From: DAIOHQ01 sp036744635
GTDB taxonomy: Bacteria > Planctomycetota > Phycisphaerae > Tepidisphaerales > Tepidisphaeraceae
Length of the DNA stretch: 24,443 nucleotides
NCBI GenBank assembly: GCA_036744635.1
Contig: DAIOHQ010000044.1
Coordinates: forward strand, 1 to 24,443
Direction: 5' to 3'
Shown here: one piece after another, positions 5,927 to 13,793 of the stretch
Numbering within the stretch: the first letter of the stretch is position 1
How the letters are laid out: every line of letters starts with the position of its first letter
Program-made: the position numbers and the translations under genes
The notes under the pieces: generated by a model
What the model was told of the DNA's origin: nothing
The model's input: only the letters and a program-made list of their open reading frames with translations
Databases searched by the model: none

Positions 5927-6259
5927 ATGTGCATCTCTACCATCGCAATGATGCCCTGGCTTATTTTGGTGGCTGAGGAACGTGATACCTCCAGCGTGAT
6001 CGTCTGGTCGGTGGTGTTGGTGGGGTTTTTGGTGGTTATGTTTGTGGGGGTGACTTATCTGCGGAAGTGGGTGACGCGGGGGGAGTCGTCGCCGATTGGG
6101 GGATTTTCGCTTGCGGAGTTGCGACAGCTTCATAAGGCGGGGCAAATGACCGATGAGGAGTTTGAGCGGGCCAAGGCGAAGATCGTGGCCGCGGCGCAGA
6201 AGGCGCACAATCGGCCGAGCACCAAGCCCCCCCCTCCCGAATTCAACAGCCCTCGTTGA
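5927..6259 (+). CDS. Single-pass membrane protein with SHOCT-like C-terminus
   Basis: A 110-residue protein with one membrane segment (about residues 24-44, VIVWSVVLVGFLVVMFVGVT), a short linker, and a C-terminal helical hairpin GGFSLAELRQLHKAGQMTDE followed by EFERAKAKIV. This last part matches the SHOCT (short C-terminal) type motif: two small helices around a G-x-[IM]-[TS]-x-E-E-[FY] turn, common in membrane-linked proteins of unknown role and thought to mediate contacts. The start is uncertain (ATG at 5927, 5948 or 5951) because no clear ribosome binding site is seen. The tail ends in a Pro-rich stretch. It precedes clpX on the same strand but a terminator-like hairpin lies between them. 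Confidence 0.65.
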   Translation: MCISTIAMMPWLILVAEERDTSSVIVWSVVLVGFLVVMFVGVTYLRKWVTRGESSPIGGFSLAELRQLHKAGQMTDEEFERAKAKIVAAAQKAHNRPSTKPPPPEFNSPR

Positions 6260-6544
6260 AGAAAAACCGGGTGATTCCAATAAGAATGGTCTTTGAATGG
6301 CGCCGGGGGCGGAGGGGAAAATATCGCCGGTTAGGTGTTCCCCCGCGTGCGGGCAAGGCCTAAGATGGCGCTGGCCGGCCCGTGCGGATTTGTCGATTCC
6401 TCGATCAAGTCCTCCCCGGTGGAAGTTCGATAAGTCTGGTGGGAACAGCGCGAGGGCGCTGAAACTGCCGACTGACGGCGAAAATTACCGTTCGTCGCGT
6501 TTTTTTTGGGACGCCAAGGCGCATCCCAACAGGAAGGCTAGCCG
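6260..6544 (+). other. Leader/intergenic region upstream of clpX
   Basis: 285 bases without a convincing gene. It holds a small hairpin CAGCGC/GCGCTG (6446-6461), the terminator-like hairpin described separately, and the clpX ribosome binding site AGGAAGG about 8 bases before the ATG. No CIRCE (inverted TTAGCACTC) element was found. Confidence 0.5.
6469..6507 (+). terminator. Terminator-like hairpin with T8 tract in clpX leader
   Basis: CGACTGACGG (6469-6478) pairs with CCGTTCGTCG (6488-6497), giving 9 of 10 pairs including one G-T, with loop CGAAAATTA. CG and then eight T (6500-6507) follow. The T-tract ends only 37 bases before the clpX ATG, so it is either the end of an upstream transcript with a very close clpX promoter, or an attenuator within the clpX leader. 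An overlapping alternative stem, GCCG (6467-6470) with CGGC (6476-6479), would exclude the terminator. Confidence 0.55.
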
Positions 6545-7912
6545 ATGGCCAGCAGCAATCGCACCGGCAACGGAGGCGGTGGAACCAATCCTCCCGGCGG
6601 TGGGACCAGCAACCAGCAGGGGGGCTTTCGAGGACGACGCGTGACCACATGCAGCTTTTGCGGAAAATCCTCCCGTGATGTCGGCCCGATGGTGGAGGGG
6701 CCATCCGATGTCTATATCTGCGCCAACTGCGTCGACCTGGCGCACAACATCATCCGGCAGGAAAAGCGCAAGCTCTCCAGCGCCCAGCCGCTGTTCAGTT
6801 CCATCCCCACGCCGCGGCAGATCAAGGAATATCTGGATCAGTACGTGATCGGCCAGGAATACGCCAAAAAGGCGCTGGCAGTGGCGGTACACAATCATTA
6901 CAAGCGTCTAGGGACGCTGGAAACGCCGGCCGAGGGGACAGCGCCGACGGCGGTGCAGAAAGACAACGATGTCGAGATCGACAAGAGCAACGTGCTGCTG
7001 ATCGGGCCGACCGGCTCGGGCAAGACGCTGCTGGCCAAGACGCTGGCGCGGATCATCAACGTGCCGTTCGCGATCGGGGATGCCACCACGCTCACCGAGG
7101 CGGGATACGTCGGCGAGGATGTGGAGAACATCCTGCTGAAGCTGCTGCAGGCGGCCGATTATGACCTGGAATCGGCCCAGCGCGGCATCGTCTACATCGA
7201 CGAGATTGACAAGATCGGCAAGACCAGCGGCAACGTCTCGATCACCCGCGACGTCAGCGGCGAAGGCGTGCAGCAGGCATTGTTGAAGATGCTCGAAGGC
7301 ACGGTGGCCAACATTCCGCCGCAGGGCGGGCGGAAACATCCCGAGCAGCAATATATTCAGATGGACACCTCGCAGATTCTGTTTATCTGCGGCGGGACGT
7401 TCGTCGGCCTGGAAGACATCATCCGCAAGCGGCTGGGCAAGCGGCAGATCGGTTTCGGCAGCGAGACCGCACCATCCGAAAGCGCCCACGACCGGGCGGA
7501 AATCCTGGCATCCGCACAGCCTGAGGATCTGGTCGAGTTCGGGATGATCCCCGAATTCGTCGGCCGGCTGCCGCTGGTGGCGTCGCTGGAACCGCTGGAC
7601 GTCAAGACGTTGATCAACATCCTGACGCAGCCGAAGAACGCGCTGGTCAAGCAGTACCAGAAATTCTTCCGGCTGGAGAGCAGCGAGGTGGAATTCACAC
7701 CCGGCGCGTTGCAACTGATCGCCGAGCGGGCGTTGAAGCGGGATACCGGAGCGCGGGCGCTGCGGGCGGTGTGCGAAGAGATCATGCTGGATTTGATGTA
7801 TAAGCTGCCGGATCACGGGCAGGGCGGGAAGTACATCATCACCGAAGACATCGTCGAAGGCCGGCAGAATCTGTTTGAGCTGAAGCCGGAACGAAGGAAA
7901 GAGTCGGCGTAG
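6545..7912 (+). CDS. clpX: ATP-dependent Clp protease ATP-binding subunit ClpX
   Basis: A 455-residue AAA+ unfoldase that feeds substrates to ClpP. In order: a Gly/Asn-rich N-terminal extension (1-32); a C4 zinc-binding domain with C36, C39, C59 and C62; Walker A GPTGSGKT (154-161); pore loop GYVG (187-190); Walker B IVYIDE (215-220); the RKH pore loop (263-265); IGF (302-304), the loop that docks on ClpP; and the sensor-2 region GARALR (402-407). All key residues are present. The length is slightly above the usual 410-430 because of the N-terminal extension. AGGAAGG supports the start. No clpP lies in the window directly upstream; a SHOCT-like protein gene is there instead. A strong terminator follows. 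Confidence 0.97.
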   Translation: MASSNRTGNGGGGTNPPGGGTSNQQGGFRGRRVTTCSFCGKSSRDVGPMVEGPSDVYICANCVDLAHNIIRQEKRKLSSAQPLFSSIPTPRQIKEYLDQYVIGQEYAKKALAVAVHNHYKRLGTLETPAEGTAPTAVQKDNDVEIDKSNVLLIGPTGSGKTLLAKTLARIINVPFAIGDATTLTEAGYVGEDVENILLKLLQAADYDLESAQRGIVYIDEIDKIGKTSGNVSITRDVSGEGVQQALLKMLEGTVANIPPQGGRKHPEQQYIQMDTSQILFICGGTFVGLEDIIRKRLGKRQIGFGSETAPSESAHDRAEILASAQPEDLVEFGMIPEFVGRLPLVASLEPLDVKTLINILTQPKNALVKQYQKFFRLESSEVEFTPGALQLIAERALKRDTGARALRAVCEEIMLDLMYKLPDHGQGGKYIITEDIVEGRQNLFELKPERRKESA

Positions 7913-7941
7913 AAGCTGATTCAGACAAATCGAAAGCCAAC

Positions 7942-7969
7942 GCAGGACGATTCGGTTGAATCGTCCTGC
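7942..7969 (+). terminator. Strong hairpin terminator after clpX
   Basis: GCAGGACGATTC (7942-7953) and GAATCGTCCTGC (7958-7969) form a perfect 12-bp stem with loop GGTT, followed by TGCTTTT. It lies 29 bases after the clpX stop. Confidence 0.85.
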
Positions 7970-8043
7970 TGCTTTTGGCGGCATCGTTGTGTTTCAACCT
8001 TCATGCGATTAGCGTGTCTTTTGTTCCAATCCTTGGAGGATTC

Positions 8044-9492
8044 ATGCGACGATTTGCGGCGATGGCGGCGATGGTGTTCCTGTGCTTTGCAGCAGCGCAG
8101 AGGGCGCGGGCCGCGGACAAATCGGCGTGGAAGGCGGTGGCGCCGTTCCTATCCGAAAAGACGATTGCGGTGGCCGACCTAGACGCAGCTGCGATCGACA
8201 TGAAGGTGATTCAGAAGCACGAGCGGGATGTGCTGGGCATGGCAGGTCTGGAAAAGGAGAGGCTTGAGCAGACGGCCCGGCGGATGGATCGCGACAACGA
8301 GCAGTTCAGCAGTCTGCTGCAGGAATTTGCCAAGGCGGGGGGAAGCCATGTGGTGTGGGTGATGGATTTTCCACTGCGGGGGACGATTCCTGGATTCGCG
8401 GTGCTGCCGCTGAAGGAAGGGGAGGATGGAAAGGCGCTCGGAGATTTCATTAACAAAACGATGGGGCGAGGCGGCGAGGCGCCGGCCATGGTGGAAATCA
8501 ACGAGCATTTGCAGGGCACCGCGATCGGCAATTCACCGCTTGTCTACGTGACCATGAAGGGGGCGCTGGTGATCGGGACGCGCGGGCAGGTGCAGGAGCT
8601 TGCGGGGCATAAGGCGGTGGATCGGCCGGATCTGGCCAAGGCGTTCGCGGCCGCCGGCGAAGGAGGATTGCGGGCGGCGTTTGTGATGAATGATGCGCTG
8701 CTGCAGGCGGCGGGAAATGTGAAGTTGCCGCCAATCTTTGGCAATCCGGATGTGCCGGCGGCGCTGCGTGCGGTGGCGGGTGCGCATCTGGCTGCGCGGC
8801 TAAGTCCAGCGCCCAGCGCTGACATCGTGATCCAGGCGACTGATGAGAAGCAGGCGGCGGCACTGGGGAAGATGGTGAAGTCGACTAAGGCAGCGATCTT
8901 GGAGGCTACGGCGAACCCGGGCACGCGGCGGTCGGCATGGGGGCATCTGGCGCCGTTTGTTCCTCTGATCGATCCGGTGGTGAAGGGGGATCAGCTAGTG
9001 CTCGAACTGAGCAAGGCGACGGTGGAGATGCTGGAGACGGCATTGTCTGAGGAGATGGCGTGGGGATCACTGCAGAGTGCTTCATTCTCAAACCTGCGGC
9101 AAATCGGCCAATGGCTGATGCTCTATGTCGTTGCCCACAAAGGAAAATATCCAGCATCACTGGATGAGCTGACTGCATTTTTTCGTGAGAGCGGGACGGA
9201 GGAGTCGAGTGTCCAACGGGTGCTGACGAATCCCAAGGATCCAACTCGAAAGCCAGGCTATGTGTACATCGTGCCGCCGAAAGGCAGTAAAACCAGGAGA
9301 AATGCCGAGACGCTGGTGGGCTATGAGGCATTCGACAAGTGGCCGGGGATCGTCAACGTTGGATTCATGGATGGGCACGTGGACGCAGTGGCGGATCAGG
9401 ATCGTTTCGATAAGTTATTGAAAGCTGCAAAGAGCGGCGACGCGAACGATCTTCCCGGTCCGGTGACGAGGCCGGCCACGCAGTCGTTTTAG
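8044..9492 (+). CDS. Secreted protein with pseudopilin-head-like C-terminal region
   Basis: A 482-residue protein with a signal peptide (MRRFAAMAAMVFLCFAAAQ, cut near ARA-AD). Residues about 25-330 form an unknown Ala/Lys-rich globular region. From about residue 342 the text changes to patterns typical of planctomycete pseudopilin heads: SNLRQIGQWLMLYVVAHKGK, YPASLDEL, NPKDP, GYVYI and NVGFMDGHVDAV. In those pilins the same order (N-L-R-Q-I ... KG-YP ... DGHV) follows the membrane helix; here no prepilin leader or helix precedes it. GGAGGA lies 3 bases upstream of the ATG at 8044; the frame is open from 7975, but that part includes spacer after the clpX terminator. The role is unknown; an envelope location is expected. 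Confidence 0.7.
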   Translation: MRRFAAMAAMVFLCFAAAQRARAADKSAWKAVAPFLSEKTIAVADLDAAAIDMKVIQKHERDVLGMAGLEKERLEQTARRMDRDNEQFSSLLQEFAKAGGSHVVWVMDFPLRGTIPGFAVLPLKEGEDGKALGDFINKTMGRGGEAPAMVEINEHLQGTAIGNSPLVYVTMKGALVIGTRGQVQELAGHKAVDRPDLAKAFAAAGEGGLRAAFVMNDALLQAAGNVKLPPIFGNPDVPAALRAVAGAHLAARLSPAPSADIVIQATDEKQAAALGKMVKSTKAAILEATANPGTRRSAWGHLAPFVPLIDPVVKGDQLVLELSKATVEMLETALSEEMAWGSLQSASFSNLRQIGQWLMLYVVAHKGKYPASLDELTAFFRESGTEESSVQRVLTNPKDPTRKPGYVYIVPPKGSKTRRNAETLVGYEAFDKWPGIVNVGFMDGHVDAVADQDRFDKLLKAAKSGDANDLPGPVTRPATQSF

Positions 9493-9516
9493 AGCAGGTG
9501 AGGAGATGGAGACAGC

Positions 9517-9960
9517 TCAGGCGCGCAGGATCAGGAGAATGCCGGTGGCGATGAGGGACTGGATGATGAGGATGAGGGCGAGGGCATGGGTGGGGAAAGC
9601 GCGGCCACGGAGTACCTTGATAGCGTCGACCGGGGTGCTTCGAGCGCGGTGCTGCACGGCGGCGATCAGCAGATTGGCTTCAAAGCGGTCAATGCCGTAA
9701 CGGCCGGCCTGCTTGAGCAGGCGCACGCGCTGGGAATGGCGCAGGATATTGCCCTCGAGGGCGGCGGCGATGTCGTCGGCGAAGGACTTGCTGGCGCTGG
9801 GGGTTGGTGACGCTTCAGTCGGCGCTGGTGTCGCTGAAACTGCGAGCACGTGCAGCGCCCGCTGCCGGTTTACGACGCTGTCGGCGTGGACACAGCGGAT
9901 GCGCCTTGCCTGGCGTCGATAGATATCGGTGGAAGATTGCGCGAGCGCCTCGGCGGGCAT
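9517..9960 (-). CDS. Small tail-anchored protein of unknown function
   Basis: A 147-residue protein, convergent with the preceding gene (24 bases between stops). Residues about 55-110 are a charged helical region with FADDIAAALEG and LLKQAGRYGIDRFEANLLIA, followed by a single C-terminal membrane segment (ALALILIIQSLIATGILLIL) that ends two residues before the stop, as in tail-anchored proteins. The N-terminal 50 residues are basic then Pro/Ser/Thr-rich. The start is uncertain: the ATG at 9960 has no clear ribosome binding site. It is divergent from the gene at 10095. I do not recognise the family. Coding is supported by the coherent helix and anchor pattern, which the opposite-strand frames lack. 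Confidence 0.6.
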   Translation of the reverse strand: MPAEALAQSSTDIYRRQARRIRCVHADSVVNRQRALHVLAVSATPAPTEASPTPSASKSFADDIAAALEGNILRHSQRVRLLKQAGRYGIDRFEANLLIAAVQHRARSTPVDAIKVLRGRAFPTHALALILIIQSLIATGILLILRA

Positions 9961-10094
9961 ATCATCAGTCTACGCGGGCGGGGACATCGGCCGCGCAAAA
10001 AGCTGCGGCGGCGACAGGGAATCTGGACGATATTGTGACAACGGTAGGGAATTTGCTGAAGAATCCGGTAGACTGGCCGCGCGAAAGTTGACGT

Positions 10095-10958
10095 ATGAAA
10101 TGGTTCAAACGCATTCTTATCTGCATCTTGCTTCTGGTGGTGGGCGTTCTCGCCTTCTCCGCGGCCACCTGGTACATGGTGCGCGGCACGCCGGAATGGT
10201 ATCGGCCGGCCAAAGGGTACGATGAAGCGGTGGCGCGGCGGGCCGAAGAGGAAGTCACCCACGTGCAAAGCTGGGTGGCCAAGGCGCAGACCCAGCCGTC
10301 GACGCAATCGGTCGAGCCGATCACCATCACTCTCACCTCGGATGAGTTGAATGCATTCTTCACCAAGTGGAAGACCGCGAAGAACTGGGATGCCAAGATT
10401 GACAGATATCTGGCCAACCCGCAGATCGTGCTGCACAACAAGCGGCTGATTTTGGCCGGCACGGTGCGCAACCTGCAGGTGATGGATGGGACGGTGATGA
10501 GCCTGCACTTTGAGCCGCGGCTTGATGCCGATGGCAAGCTGAATCTGGATCTGGTGAAGGTGCTGGCCGGGAAGGTGCCGATGCCCGAGGCGGTGTGGTC
10601 GGGGGAACTGGATCGGCTGAAGGGAGTAATGAGCGCTTCGCTGCCGGAGATGCAGGGGAAGTCGAAGGTATTGCCCGATGGCAGCTTCAATTCCGAGGCC
10701 GCGTCGGTGGCGATGGCCAAGCTGCTGCTGCACACATTGAATCACGAGGCGACGGCGCCGGTCGTCTTTGTGCCGTTCGACGAGGACCAGAAGCACCGCA
10801 TTAAGGTGATGCCGATGAAGCTGACGGGGATCACCGTCGCCGATCAGACGCTGAAACTGACGGCGGTTCCGCTCGATGAAAAGCAGCGCCGCGAGGAGCT
10901 GGATCGCATTCGCGAGCCTATCGATTCGCCCACCGCCGTCGCCAAGACCGGCGAATAG
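10095..10958 (+). CDS. Membrane-anchored unknown protein upstream of pheT
   Basis: A 287-residue protein with one N-terminal membrane anchor (about residues 4-27, FKRILICILLLVVGVLAFS) and a large soluble part expected outside the membrane. The segment ITITLTSDELNAFFTKW (about 76-92), followed by alternating strands (RLILAGTVRNLQV, VMSLHFEPRLD), recalls YpmS/DUF2140-type lipid-binding-like folds, in which a T-x-x-E/D-L-N-A motif starts the domain. This is a weak family match made by eye. The gene ends 18 bases before pheT and probably shares its transcript. GAAAG upstream is a weak ribosome site. Function unknown. Confidence 0.7.
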   Translation: MKWFKRILICILLLVVGVLAFSAATWYMVRGTPEWYRPAKGYDEAVARRAEEEVTHVQSWVAKAQTQPSTQSVEPITITLTSDELNAFFTKWKTAKNWDAKIDRYLANPQIVLHNKRLILAGTVRNLQVMDGTVMSLHFEPRLDADGKLNLDLVKVLAGKVPMPEAVWSGELDRLKGVMSASLPEMQGKSKVLPDGSFNSEAASVAMAKLLLHTLNHEATAPVVFVPFDEDQKHRIKVMPMKLTGITVADQTLKLTAVPLDEKQRREELDRIREPIDSPTAVAKTGE

Positions 10959-10976
10959 TTCAGTTGAGAAACCATC

Positions 10977-12986
10977 ATGAAAATCAGCATGGAATGGCTG
11001 GGAGAATATCTGCCGGGGGCACTGCCGGCCGAGGCGGCGGGGGATGCGCTGACCAACGGCGGATTGCCGGTGGAAGTGATCGAGCAGCATGGAAATGACA
11101 AGGTGATTGATGTTGAGGTCACCAGCAATCGGCCGGATTGCCTGTCGCACATTGGCGTGGCGCGGGAGCTGGGGGCGCTGCTGGGGCGGGAGATTCGGGA
11201 TGTGAAAATCAGCCTGGCCGAAGTTCAGCCCGAGGCGGAATCGGTCACTTCCGTCCAGATCGAAAATCCCGAACTCTGTCCGCATTACACCGCTCGGATC
11301 ATTCGCAACGTGAAGATCGGCGCGAGTCCGGCGTGGCTGGCGCGGCGGCTGGAAGCGGTGGGGTTGCGGCCAATCAACAACGTCGTCGATGTCACCAACT
11401 ACATCATGTTCGAGATGGGCCAGCCGCTGCACGCGTTTGATTTCGACAAATTGGCGGGGCGGCGGATCGTGGTGCGCGCTGCAAGGGCGAAAGAGAAGAT
11501 TATCAGCATCGACGGGCACGAGCGCGAATTGTCGGAGAAGATGCTGGTGATAGCGGATGCCGAGAAGCCGGTGGCGCTGGCCGGCGTGATGGGCGGACGG
11601 GACAGCGAAGTGTCGTTGGCCACCGTGAATGTGCTGCTGGAATCGGCACGGTTCGACCCGCTGAGCGTGCGCAAAACCGCGCGGCGGCTGGCGATGAAGA
11701 GCGACAGCTCCTACCGATTCGAGCGCGGCATCGATCCCACGCTGCCGCTTCGGGCCAGCGCGCGGGCGGCGCAGTTGATATTGCAGACGGCGGGGGGGGA
11801 ACTGCTGAGCGGCGCGGTCGAGACGGGTGCGAGCGGATATTCGCCGAAGCGATTGACGCTGCGGCTGGCGAAGCTCAAGAGCGTGCTAGGGGTGGAGTGG
11901 CCGATCGAGCAGGTGATGGAAGCATTGCGTCGCCTGCACCTTTCTCCAGTGCAGCGAGGAGACGAAATTGAGTGCGCCATCCCCAGCGCCCGGCTCGATC
12001 TCAATATTGAAGTGGACCTGGTCGAGGAGGTGGCCCGCGTGGTGGGATATGACAAGATTCCCACCCGTGATGAGATTTCCATTCGCCTCACCCCGGCCGA
12101 CCCCGATGCCCGCACCATCGAAGACATTCGCACGATGCTGGTGGCGGCGGGATATTACGAGGCGGTGACGTTCAGCTTTGTCAGCGATGCCCTGGCCGGA
12201 GATTTTGCTCCGCCGCAGGCCGCGGCACTGGCGCGGGCGGATGCCAGCGTGCGCAAAAGCGATGCCCGGCTGCGGCCAAGCATTCTGCCGGGGCTGCTGG
12301 AAGCGGTGGTGCGCAATGAGAGCAATGGCACGCCGGGAGCGAAGCTCTTCGAGATGGGATCGACGTTCTGGCTGGACGACGCCGCTGCCATTCAGGAGCA
12401 TCGGCGGCTGGCGCTGGTGGGCAGCGCGGATCTGCGCGAGCTGCGCGGGACGATGGAAGTTCTGCTGGGAAAGCTGAATGCCGAGCGGCCGGTACAGGTC
12501 GTCCCCGCCGAACATCCCGGTTTTGATCCGGCGGCGTGTGGACGGATCGAGTGGGGGGGTGAGGGCATCGGCTATCTCGGCAAAGTGGCTCGGCCGATCC
12601 TTGAGACGCTCTCCCTCCGCGAAGCTCCCGCGGCCGCGGAAATATTCCTGGCGCCGCTGCTGGCCGGGGCGCAGCACGTGCCGCAGCTCCGCGCCTTGCC
12701 GAAATTCCCGGAGGTGCGCCGCGACCTGTCGCTGGTGGTCTCCGAAGTCACCCGCTACGAGCAGATTGCCGGCGTGATTCGCCAGGCCAAACCCGAGTTT
12801 CTCGAAGATTTTGAATACGTCACCACCTACCGCGGCAAGCCGCTGGAGAAGGGGCAAAAGAGCGTAACGCTTACGCTGGCATTCCGTTCGCCGCAGATGA
12901 CGCTTACCAGCGAGCAGGTGGAAGGATCGGTGCAGAGAGTAATCGCCAGTGCGAAAGAAAAGTTGGGGGCGACGCTACGGGCGTGA
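10977..12986 (+). CDS. pheT: Phenylalanine--tRNA ligase beta subunit, short form
   Basis: A 669-residue PheRS beta chain, which with the alpha subunit charges tRNA-Phe; it carries editing and tRNA-contact domains. Seen: the N-terminal B1 block (MKISMEWLGEYLPG); SNRPDCLSHIGVARELGALL (50-69); the B3/4 editing region with NNVVDVTNYIMFEMGQPLHA; the B5 domain; the catalytic-like B6/7 fold (LRPSILPGLLEAVVRN); and a C-terminal anticodon-binding FDX-ACB domain beginning at LPKFPEVRRDLSLVV. Usual bacterial PheT has about 790 residues. Here TNGGLPVEVIEQHGND passes straight into VIDVEVTSNRPDC, so the B2 EMAP-like OB domain is absent. I believe short PheT occurs in other planctomycetes, so it is probably functional. 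pheS is not adjacent, unlike in many bacteria. Confidence 0.95.
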   Translation: MKISMEWLGEYLPGALPAEAAGDALTNGGLPVEVIEQHGNDKVIDVEVTSNRPDCLSHIGVARELGALLGREIRDVKISLAEVQPEAESVTSVQIENPELCPHYTARIIRNVKIGASPAWLARRLEAVGLRPINNVVDVTNYIMFEMGQPLHAFDFDKLAGRRIVVRAARAKEKIISIDGHERELSEKMLVIADAEKPVALAGVMGGRDSEVSLATVNVLLESARFDPLSVRKTARRLAMKSDSSYRFERGIDPTLPLRASARAAQLILQTAGGELLSGAVETGASGYSPKRLTLRLAKLKSVLGVEWPIEQVMEALRRLHLSPVQRGDEIECAIPSARLDLNIEVDLVEEVARVVGYDKIPTRDEISIRLTPADPDARTIEDIRTMLVAAGYYEAVTFSFVSDALAGDFAPPQAAALARADASVRKSDARLRPSILPGLLEAVVRNESNGTPGAKLFEMGSTFWLDDAAAIQEHRRLALVGSADLRELRGTMEVLLGKLNAERPVQVVPAEHPGFDPAACGRIEWGGEGIGYLGKVARPILETLSLREAPAAAEIFLAPLLAGAQHVPQLRALPKFPEVRRDLSLVVSEVTRYEQIAGVIRQAKPEFLEDFEYVTTYRGKPLEKGQKSVTLTLAFRSPQMTLTSEQVEGSVQRVIASAKEKLGATLRA

Positions 12987-13004
12987 GGCACCGTACCAAT
13001 CTTT

Positions 13005-13054
13005 GTAGGGGCGGGGTCTCCCCGCCCTCCTCCACACAGGGCGGGGAAGCCTAC
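13005..13054. repeat. GC-rich palindromic element
   Basis: GGGCGGGG (13009-13016) pairs with CCCCGCCC (13020-13027) around the loop TCT. A second GGGCGGGG at 13039-13046 can compete for the same arm, and the outer words GTAGG (13005-13009) and CCTAC (13050-13054) are complementary. It sits between the convergent ends of pheT and the next gene and could end transcription both ways. Confidence 0.65.
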
Positions 13055-13068
13055 AGAAGCGATCTCCA

Positions 13069-13767
13069 TCAGGTGAGCGCACGCATGTTGCTAAATGCCC
13101 GCCGCACGCAAAGGCCCAGCGCCACGCCGAAGATCAAGTGGGCGGTGAGCGTGACGATGATGAACTGTTTGCCGACCGTTATGCCGAACATGCCGGGATA
13201 GGGCGTGAACAGCATCGCCAGCTCCAACCCCACCGCCAGCGCCACCGCCCAGAGCCAACTGCGCCGCCGGGCATCGCCGATCATGGCCAGATACATGATT
13301 CCGAAGGTCAGGCCGTTGCTGAAATGGTAGGTCCAACCGACGAGCTGGGCGGCCGGCGAATAGTGCGGCTGCTCGATCGGTTGCGAGAGGATCATCGCCC
13401 CGAAGCGAGGAAAAACCTTAAACAGCGGCATCGGCGGCACCATGCCGCCCAATCCCCACTGCCGCGAGAACACAAACGGCAGGCGAAAGATGTCGTAGGC
13501 AAACGCCGCCAGCAATCCGGCGATCGCGCCGATGACAACCGCGCGAAACAGGCGCCCGTCGCCGCGGGCGTAGTCAAGAAATGTCAGTCCGGCCAGCAGC
13601 GCCATCGCCGGCGCGGAGATGCAGAGCGTGAATGCGTGCATCGACATCAGCCCGTAAAATTCCGCCAGCAGGCACCAGATCGACGTAGCGGCCAGCACAA
13701 ACACCAGCCCGCGGAGGGGCACGGTCCACAGGTTCAGCGGCGCATTTTCCGCGACGGTTGTAGTCAT
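13069..13767 (-). CDS. Multi-pass membrane protein of unknown function
   Basis: A 232-residue protein with about six hydrophobic segments: LVFVLAATSIWCLLAEFYGL, AFTLCISAPAMALLAGLTFL, VVIGAIAGLLAAFAYDIF, a segment around TYHFSNGLTFGIMYLAMI, LWAVALAVGLELAMLF, and FIIVTLTAHLIFGVALGLCV. A loop of about 60 residues rich in Pro and aromatic residues (PFVFSRQWGLGG ... QPHYSP) separates segments 3 and 4. The even number of segments suggests both ends lie in the cytoplasm. It follows the gene at 13794-14558 by 26 bases on the same strand, so the two are probably co-transcribed. I do not recognise a family with confidence. Confidence 0.75.
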   Translation of the reverse strand: MTTTVAENAPLNLWTVPLRGLVFVLAATSIWCLLAEFYGLMSMHAFTLCISAPAMALLAGLTFLDYARGDGRLFRAVVIGAIAGLLAAFAYDIFRLPFVFSRQWGLGGMVPPMPLFKVFPRFGAMILSQPIEQPHYSPAAQLVGWTYHFSNGLTFGIMYLAMIGDARRRSWLWAVALAVGLELAMLFTPYPGMFGITVGKQFIIVTLTAHLIFGVALGLCVRRAFSNMRALT

Positions 13768-13793
13768 TTGTTCACGCGCCCCGCGCCGTTCGC

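Noticed and set aside
5880..5930. A third attC site after the 5614 ORF
   Set aside because: GGATAG and CCGTTGA resemble parts of an attC, but no stem with a bulged base can be drawn.
6260..6544. Heat-shock CIRCE operator before clpX
   Set aside because: No TTAGCACTC/GAGTGCTAA pair is present.
9870..11519. 549-codon open frame on the minus strand
   Set aside because: It is antisense to the 10095 gene and to pheT, with a composition full of His, Arg and Gln typical of shadow frames.
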